DNA of 5,009 nt, taken from NCBI GenBank assembly GCA_035606335.1, contig DATNFP010000171.1, forward strand, positions 1 through 5,009, written 5' to 3'. Shown in pieces: positions 1-5,009 of the stretch. The DNA is from DATNFP01 sp035606335. GTDB lineage: Bacteria; Bacteroidota; Bacteroidia; Chitinophagales; Chitinophagaceae. Position 1 is the first letter of the stretch; each line of letters opens with the position of its first letter. The notes below the pieces were generated by a model. The model was not told the DNA's origin, searched no databases, and was given only the letters and a program-made list of their open reading frames with translations. Position numbers and translations under genes: made by a program.

Positions 1-3000
1 CTTGTTTCTTTCTACCCTCCAGATCAAGCAGCCCGTTTAGCTTTACATAATCTGTCGTTTCTATATCCTGCCACTGAGGTACAGTGCCGGATTGTTGAAT
101 ACCTGGAGTAAGGCGCCATAATCGCACGTCGACCTTTCCCCATGCCATTCCATGCTCCAGCGGTTCTCTAAGTAAAACTGAATCTTTTACATTTACCGAT
201 AGCATATAAGTATTTATCTCCGGTATGTGACTTTTATAATTATTAAACTGTTTTCTGCCATTTATATCCCAATCCAAATCCATAACGATCGGCCTTACCG
301 TATCGATCTTTCGTATCTCCCGGCACACATCCTTCAACCAGGCAATATATTTTTGTTCGTAGTAAAAGTAATCTGGCTTATATGTTTGACCAGCAAGATC
401 ATGTAATACATCATCCCCAAGGTTCCAGGCAACAATATATTTCTTATGGCGATTATTTCTTATTACCCGAAGTATCTTTTCCTTTTGCTCTTTCATTTTT
501 TTGTCATCATCAATTACCGCTGGTGTCGCCAAAAACCAAAAGTGTACAATTAAATTCATCTTATTTGATATCACTGCTTTACTCAAATCACGATCATATA
601 TACCAGGCATCGTTCTTTCTACTGTGTTCGCTCCAATTTTCTTCATAGCTTGCAGGTCATCTTCTATTATTTTCAATCCCAGCGTATGCCTGTTTCTGAA
701 CCAGTTATATCCCTTGTCATACACAATACTCCTGATCTGAAAAGGTAATTTTTGCAATTCAGGGTGAGCGTAAGTCTTTTGCCAAACAATCTTATTAACG
801 TCTATTGGCATGTTCTTTCCCGGTGAATTTGCAAGCATAGTATAATCATCAGGATTAACAAGAATGGATTTTATCTCTTTAAATGTTGTATCGAGCGTTT
901 GCCAGGTTTTATTCCACCATTCTACTTTGTTGGCCAAAGAACCGGCTGTTTCTGTCAACATAACCGGCAAACCGGATTTAAAGAGTTGTAAAGAATGGTA
1001 TGGCCGGTAAAGTGAATCGAAACTATACAGCTCAGTTTCCAGTGAACTACGATTTGTATCCAATATATTTACTCCAAGCCAGTCAACATAAGTATTGCCT
1101 GGGTAGTAATCGTCGGCTTTGGCAGCGTCCGGCGCATTCCATATCCAGATTACTTTATCGGCTCCGGCTTCGGAAAATTTCCGATGAACATATTGCCATG
1201 CGGCTTTAAAATCGTCGGGTCTACAACCTGAATATGCAAAAAGCGACTGCTTGTCAGCAGTATTTTCATTTATAAACCGCAGGAATACAGGTTGATTTAA
1301 ATTCGCAATTTGCCTAGCGAATGATGAAAAGATTTTGTCGTATTTGCCTGCGACGATTTCCTGCAGATATTCATTATCCTTTGTTAATGTTGAACTGTCT
1401 TTTTGCCACGGATTCCAAACAATGAGTGGTATAGCATGACGCCGGTACACCTGCTGTAAGTAATTTGTGTCCAGCAGATTATTTTTATCAACGTCCCAGG
1501 CAATTTCTGATGAAACTATAGCAACATCGTTGTATCTATCAGCGACTGCAAGTAAATTTTCCTTTTCCTGATTGCCACTGGCATCGTGATATAAACCCCG
1601 ATAAAAGATCTGCAGCCCGTTCAAAGACTTTGGCAAAAATTGTGGCAGTTGTTGCTGCTTCCAATATGCAAATCCGAAAAAAACGATGACCAGAACTGAA
1701 AGCACCAACGAATATCTTCTCAAAAAGCCATGAGTTTTTTTAATAAGCCAGGTATTCTCTCTCAATTTCATAATGAAATTACTTATCCTGCTCTCTTTGC
1801 TTATATACCCTGAAATCGATAGGTTAAAAACCATAAAGGCTATTTGCATACTTGCCAAGCCTGCCATAAAAATAGTGTACGGATTAAAATCTTCGAGCAG
1901 ACCATATATGATGGCAGCTAATGAAATCACTCCGACAAGTATGTTTGGAACATTCAGTAATAGTGGTAAAGGCTCATTATCGTTTTTGGGAGTGGGTATA
2001 TATGGGACCTTTTTACGAAGCAGCGTATAGATAATACCCACCGAATGTATCCACCACGCACCAATTTGCAGAATACCTCCAACTATATGAAAACCTCTTT
2101 CCTTTTCATCTGGCAGCCACTTTTGGGCATAGTGCCTGATAAGCATGCTCATGGAGAATAATGGAAAAGCTGCCAGGAAGAAACTAAGCACATCCATTCC
2201 TAAAGGGATATAGCCAGTAAAGAGAGAAATCACCGGAATTAAAAAATTAATAAAAAAAATAAAACCACTCAAATAATGAAATGGTAGTGTGATATAATGA
2301 ATTTTTTGCCTCCAGGTAAATTTAGAAAACAGCTTCGGATAAGTAACGAATAAGAGTTCCCATGTACCCCTGCTCCACTTTAATTGCTGTTTGTAATACG
2401 AGGACATGGTTGCTGGTACCAAACCGCGTGTTAAAATAGCCGGTACATAAACTGAACGCCATCCCGCAGCATGCAACTTCATCGCCGTATGCATATCTTC
2501 TGCAAGCCCACTTGCGTGGCCTCCTATTGAGTCAAGTGCTGATCTGCGAAAAGTGCAGTTGGCACCAATAGCCTGAACTGTACCATATGTGTGCATGGTC
2601 ATCATCATAGGGCCGTAAAAGGGATAGGTTTGCTGAGCCGCTCCCTTAGCCACTAAACTCTCTTCCTGGTTATAATAAGCCTGTACTATTTGTACGAAAC
2701 CAACTGAAGAATCATTAAAATAATCTACCACTTCATCTAAAAAACCGCGTGCCGGAACATGGTCGGGATCGAGCACAACACATAATTCTCCGGTAGCAAA
2801 TTGTAAAGCATTATTGATATTGCCCGCTTTAGCATCTTTCTTTACAATCCTGGTAACGTGCCTAACTCCTAAACGCAAACACAACTGTTTCACCTGAATA
2901 TCATCGGCTTCATCACAGCACCAGGCGGTGTGTGGGTAAGTAATATTTTGTATGGCCGTCAACGTTTGTTCCAGCATATCAAAAGGTTCGCCGGCACAAT

Positions 3001-3277
3001 AAGTAGTTAGAATATCAACAGTATAGTTTTTTTGCCGAACCGGCTTATTGTCGGACGAGATTGAAAAATAATGGTACCATTCATGTAGATATTTCAGAGA
3101 ATAATAGACCATTGTTATTATCAGCAAAACATATAACGGAAAATAGCTAACCGCTTTGCTTTGAAACAAAGCATATAATAAAAGTCCCATGGAGAGCAGG
3201 CCGACGAAAATCATCAGTCGGAGCACCCTTTTCTCTTTTGGTGTCGGGGATGGTACAGGATTGATTCTAAAGTCCAT
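1..3277 (-). CDS. Processive GT2 polysaccharide synthase fused to a GH26-like barrel and a second clan GH-A-like barrel (partial, C-terminus beyond left edge)
   Basis: The frame opens at ATG 3277-3275 and stays open for 1092 codons to the left edge. Residues 20-38 and 42-60 are membrane helices. The cytosolic GT2 domain (about 84-305) shows TTY 91-93, the nucleotide-binding Asp in CDEADD (121-126), KAGNINNAL (150-158), the DxD motif DPD (170-172), AED (259-261, for the usual TED) and QQLKW (297-301, for Q(Q/R)xRW). Helices follow near 333-355, 363-381, 441-461 and 467-490. Segment 398-420 may be an interfacial helix before VPYIPTPK (424-431), which resembles the BcsA gating loop. A basic stretch (491-521) and a last helix (522-538) place the rest outside the inner membrane. 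Residues 552-800 match GH26: WNPW 621-624, acid/base E671 in FLRFINEN, YVDWLG 730-735, nucleophile E776 in VMLTET. From about 806 a second barrel begins (EDDLQAMKKIGANTVERT 872-889) with no obvious catalytic glutamates. No PilZ domain is visible. The likely role is synthesis and extracytoplasmic processing of a beta-linked exopolysaccharide; substrate unknown. The start overlaps the upstream stop, which supports it. GT2 assignment is firm, GH26 good, the third domain less sure. Confidence 0.93.
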   Translation of the reverse strand, partial: MDFRINPVPSPTPKEKRVLRLMIFVGLLSMGLLLYALFQSKAVSYFPLYVLLIITMVYYSLKYLHEWYHYFSISSDNKPVRQKNYTVDILTTYCAGEPFDMLEQTLTAIQNITYPHTAWCCDEADDIQVKQLCLRLGVRHVTRIVKKDAKAGNINNALQFATGELCVVLDPDHVPARGFLDEVVDYFNDSSVGFVQIVQAYYNQEESLVAKGAAQQTYPFYGPMMMTMHTYGTVQAIGANCTFRRSALDSIGGHASGLAEDMHTAMKLHAAGWRSVYVPAILTRGLVPATMSSYYKQQLKWSRGTWELLFVTYPKLFSKFTWRQKIHYITLPFHYLSGFIFFINFLIPVISLFTGYIPLGMDVLSFFLAAFPLFSMSMLIRHYAQKWLPDEKERGFHIVGGILQIGAWWIHSVGIIYTLLRKKVPYIPTPKNDNEPLPLLLNVPNILVGVISLAAIIYGLLEDFNPYTIFMAGLASMQIAFMVFNLSISGYISKESRISNFIMKLRENTWLIKKTHGFLRRYSLVLSVLVIVFFGFAYWKQQQLPQFLPKSLNGLQIFYRGLYHDASGNQEKENLLAVADRYNDVAIVSSEIAWDVDKNNLLDTNYLQQVYRRHAIPLIVWNPWQKDSSTLTKDNEYLQEIVAGKYDKIFSSFARQIANLNQPVFLRFINENTADKQSLFAYSGCRPDDFKAAWQYVHRKFSEAGADKVIWIWNAPDAAKADDYYPGNTYVDWLGVNILDTNRSSLETELYSFDSLYRPYHSLQLFKSGLPVMLTETAGSLANKVEWWNKTWQTLDTTFKEIKSILVNPDDYTMLANSPGKNMPIDVNKIVWQKTYAHPELQKLPFQIRSIVYDKGYNWFRNRHTLGLKIIEDDLQAMKKIGANTVERTMPGIYDRDLSKAVISNKMNLIVHFWFLATPAVIDDDKKMKEQKEKILRVIRNNRHKKYIVAWNLGDDVLHDLAGQTYKPDYFYYEQKYIAWLKDVCREIRKIDTVRPIVMDLDWDINGRKQFNNYKSHIPEINTYMLSVNVKDSVLLREPLEHGMAWGKVDVRLWRLTPGIQQSGTVPQWQDIETTDYVKLNGLLDLEGRKKQ

Positions 3278-3279
3278 TA
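3275..3279 (-). promoter_or_regulatory. TAATG stop-start overlap (translational coupling site)
   Basis: On the minus strand the TAA that ends the 456-residue hydrolase (3279-3277) shares its last A with the ATG of the synthase (3277-3275). The bases just upstream (ATGTAGTACGT) contain no purine-rich ribosome binding site. The synthase is therefore probably started by ribosomes that have just finished the hydrolase, which would tie the amounts of the two proteins together. The overlap is seen directly; the coupling is inferred. Confidence 0.7.
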
Positions 3280-4647
3280 ACGTACTACATAAATTGGAAT
3301 ATTGGCTGTAGCGAAATATCCCTTTGAGTTATACACAGTTATAAATACCCGGTATGGCCCCTTATTCTGTGGAGCGATAAAATCAGTAACAGGTAGAGTG
3401 CTGTCTGCAAATAACCCTGTCTCTGAAGGGAGACCATAAGGATAGTACCAATCTTCTCGATATATTTCCCATTTATACGTAAGGCTGCTGTCCAGCGGTT
3501 TAGATGATTGCATTTCTAATGTAGCATGATGTTTTGAGCCGCTACTTACGATGATATTATTTTTTCCACTGACATTATCTATTAACATAACCTGGATCTT
3601 TGGGGAAACATGTGAGGTAACGGTATCTTTCCAGCAATCATTCAACGTTTCTTTAATTTCATTCGGGTACCCATTTTCGGCAAAGATACTAAACCAGCTT
3701 CGGGTGTACTCCTGCCGGTGGCCCCAAAAAAAGACCAGTGATCCCATGAAACGCGGGTCCTTTAAAGGCATATATTTCGTGTAAAACTCGTAAAAAAGCT
3801 GTGCTTTTTTAGTGCTCGAATTTTCTACCGGAGCTTTCCAAGCTGTCATTGGCGCTTCCCAGCCACCTTCGGGGGCCCACTCGCCAATGATGTAAGGACC
3901 ATCCCAAAGCCATTTAGTGCGTTCAAGGTTATGCTTCATAATCTTTACGCTATTATAAATATTCATTGAATAAAAATCAAGAGCAGGCATCCGCCATCGC
4001 AACGTGAATATCTCACCTATTGTTATATTCAGAACAGAAGTAGATACCGGATGATTGGGGTCAATAACATGTATGCGATCAAGAATCCTGTTATACATTT
4101 TGTAAAAAGATCCGGGAGTTAACGACAAAGGAAGCGTCATTTCATTTCCAAGACACCATGCCAACAAACAAGGATTATCTTTATACCGGTTTACAATAGC
4201 CATATAAGCGTTGTAAAAATTTTCCACCTCTTTTTTATTTTTATAAAAATCGGTGTATGCACCAGGTACATCCAGCCCTATTATAACGGCTACATTGTAT
4301 CGTGCAGCTTCTTTGAAAACATTTTCCAATTTGGATGTATCCCAACACATAAAGGTGTTGCCACCAGATTCAGCTAGTTGTTTGATATATTCAAGGCCCG
4401 ATCCTCCTTTTACGAGGAAAGGTTTATTGTCTTTATATAATGTGTACCTGCCATTTGTCTTTTCGATCCTTACCTTACGCGCACCTGTATATGAACTGGT
4501 ATTTCCTGGCCCTTTGTTGATATAATAGAATGCAATCAGACCTGCTGTGAACACCACAAAAATTAACACTATCAGAACGATGAAGACTCTTATTCTTCTT
4601 AAAAGTTTTGGCTTCTTAGTCAATGTTTGTCGTAGATTAAAAAACAT
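3277..4647 (-). CDS. Membrane-anchored GH2/GH5-like (clan GH-A) glycoside hydrolase with C-terminal Ig/PKD-like domain
   Basis: This 456-residue protein has a basic N-terminus (KKPKLLRRIR, 11-20) and one hydrophobic helix at about 21-42 with no evident signal-peptidase site, so it is probably a type II anchored protein facing the periplasm. A short strand region (58-80, ending DNKPFLVKGG) leads into a TIM barrel of about 80-340. The acid/base candidate is E169 in LLAWCLGNEM (161-170), after NRYKDNP, and the nucleophile candidate is E256 in YIIGEWAPEGGW (252-263). FFWGHRQE (306-313) is the likely eighth strand. The remainder (349-456) contains YKWEIYRED and PYRVFITVY, consistent with a beta-sandwich such as an Ig or PKD fold. 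The overall pattern is that of proteins usually annotated as GH2 TIM-barrel hydrolases; the GH2 jelly-roll domain is absent. The stop codon overlaps the start of the synthase gene, so the two are almost certainly co-translated, and a role in trimming or releasing the synthase product is inferred, by analogy with BcsZ in cellulose operons. The ATG at 4647 is preceded by A/T-rich sequence without a Shine-Dalgarno motif, as is common in Bacteroidota. Substrate unknown. Confidence 0.9.
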   Translation of the reverse strand: MFFNLRQTLTKKPKLLRRIRVFIVLIVLIFVVFTAGLIAFYYINKGPGNTSSYTGARKVRIEKTNGRYTLYKDNKPFLVKGGSGLEYIKQLAESGGNTFMCWDTSKLENVFKEAARYNVAVIIGLDVPGAYTDFYKNKKEVENFYNAYMAIVNRYKDNPCLLAWCLGNEMTLPLSLTPGSFYKMYNRILDRIHVIDPNHPVSTSVLNITIGEIFTLRWRMPALDFYSMNIYNSVKIMKHNLERTKWLWDGPYIIGEWAPEGGWEAPMTAWKAPVENSSTKKAQLFYEFYTKYMPLKDPRFMGSLVFFWGHRQEYTRSWFSIFAENGYPNEIKETLNDCWKDTVTSHVSPKIQVMLIDNVSGKNNIIVSSGSKHHATLEMQSSKPLDSSLTYKWEIYREDWYYPYGLPSETGLFADSTLPVTDFIAPQNKGPYRVFITVYNSKGYFATANIPIYVVR

Positions 4648-4736
4648 TAATAGTACAATTAAAATACCGCTTTTTTACTTGAAACGAAAAAATGTTAGAA
4701 TTATGATTGTCCATTTGTTAAAATGATAATAGTTAT

Positions 4737-4776
4737 TTCTACTTAAAACACACTGCTTCTACTTAAAAAATACTGC
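4737..4776. repeat. Two-copy 20-bp tandem direct repeat upstream of the operon
   Basis: Copy one at 4737-4756 (TTCTACTTAAAACACACTGC) is followed immediately by copy two at 4757-4776 (TTCTACTTAAAAAATACTGC); 18 of 20 bases agree. The shared core CTACTT occurs again at 4795-4800. The repeat lies 90-130 bases upstream of the hydrolase start, where an operon promoter would be expected. A period of 20 bp is close to two helical turns, so a dimeric regulator could contact both copies from one face of the DNA. Regulators that use tandem direct repeats (OmpR/PhoB type, LytTR type) are possible, but I do not recognise the motif. Confidence 0.6.
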
Positions 4777-4794
4777 ACCCGAAAGTGGCGCAAA
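4765..4794 (-). promoter_or_regulatory. Weak candidate Bacteroidota-type promoter
   Basis: On the minus strand a TTTG (4794-4791) lies 18 bases upstream of TATTTTTT (4772-4765). The primary sigma factor of Bacteroidota uses TTTG at -33 and TAnnTTTG at -7 with a spacing of about 19-21, so this differs by the last base of the -7 box and by slightly short spacing. The -7 candidate falls inside the second copy of the tandem repeat. It would give a leader of about 110 bases. In such A/T-rich sequence chance matches are common. Confidence 0.25.
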
Positions 4795-5009
4795 CTACTT
4801 GAAGTTACGACAAGATTTACATTATAAGTTGTATCAGAGATCTTTTGTATCAGTATTAAGTTAAAACAACAATCTTTGTTATTTCTCCTTTTACTGGAAA
4901 AGAAATAATCAGGAATTCAAAAAAAGAAGCTATGAATAAATCTTTCTGATAATTTCTTTATTTTTTTCTAATACCACTTTACGCCTCAAACTTAATTTTG
5001 GCGTCATTT

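Larger units (their letters stand above)
4648..5009. other. Intergenic region upstream of the operon, no convincing gene
   Basis: This A/T-rich stretch has no long open frame on either strand. Besides the tandem repeat and promoter candidate it holds a small inverted repeat CATTTgttaAAATG (4712-4725), and ACGCC/GGCGT arms (4981-4985 and 5000-5004) around a 14-base gap, too short a stem for a confident terminator. A TAAGTTTG on the minus strand (4994-4987) fits the -7 consensus TAnnTTTG exactly, but its -33 partner would lie beyond the window. A 25-codon minus-strand frame (4930-5007) is too short to accept as a gene. No tRNA, CRISPR or insertion-sequence end was seen. Confidence 0.6.

Noticed and set aside
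382..740. Plus-strand open frames of 79-88 codons at 382-648 and 501-740
   Set aside because: They lie antisense inside the third-barrel and GH26 part of the long minus-strand gene, have low-complexity hydrophobic content and match no family I recognise.
1000..1209. Plus-strand open frame of 69 codons
   Set aside because: Antisense to the GH26-like domain, which has clear family motifs on the other strand.
1773..2030. Plus-strand open frame of 85 codons with a hydrophobic start
   Set aside because: Antisense to membrane helices of the synthase; hydrophobic codons on one strand readily give such shadows.
3551..4525. Plus-strand open frames at 3551-3784 and 4253-4525
   Set aside because: Both are antisense to the 456-residue hydrolase, whose catalytic motifs support the minus strand.
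4712..4725. CATTTgttaAAATG inverted repeat as an operator
   Set aside because: Five-base A/T-rich arms are expected by chance in this composition; noted only in the intergenic entry.
4981..5004. ACGCC/GGCGT inverted repeat as a terminator of an upstream gene
   Set aside because: Only five paired bases around a 14-base gap and no T-tract directly after the stem; too weak to call.

Overview
The window suggests a chromosomal segment of a Bacteroidota bacterium (perhaps Sphingobacteriales or Chitinophagales). This is inferred from moderate A+T richness, start codons without a Shine-Dalgarno sequence, and protein families that look typical of that phylum. No marker gene fixes the taxonomy.

Both supported genes lie on the minus strand and read right to left. 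From the right edge: about 360 bases without a convincing gene (4648-5009), holding a 20-bp tandem direct repeat and one weak promoter candidate. Next comes a 456-residue membrane-anchored glycoside-hydrolase-like protein (3277-4647). Its TAA stop shares one base (TAATG) with the ATG of a very long open frame that runs without a stop from 3277 off the left edge. At least 1092 codons of that frame are visible.

The long frame is the main content of the window. It encodes a membrane-embedded family 2 glycosyltransferase of the cellulose-synthase type, followed by one more membrane helix, a GH26-like TIM barrel, and a second (GH2/GH5-like) TIM barrel that is cut by the edge. I translated it by hand; the codon count agrees with the coordinates and no frame break appears.

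Together the two genes look like a compact exopolysaccharide synthesis unit. A processive synthase would extrude a beta-linked glycan, and three clan GH-A type barrels (two fused to the synthase, one on its own anchor) would sit just outside the inner membrane to trim, release, remodel or bind the nascent chain. The polymer cannot be named from sequence; GH26 relatives suggest a beta-mannan, beta-glucan or similar backbone. The 456-residue protein keeps both expected catalytic glutamates, the GH26-like domain keeps both glutamates but has an altered active-site surround, and the last barrel seems to have lost them.
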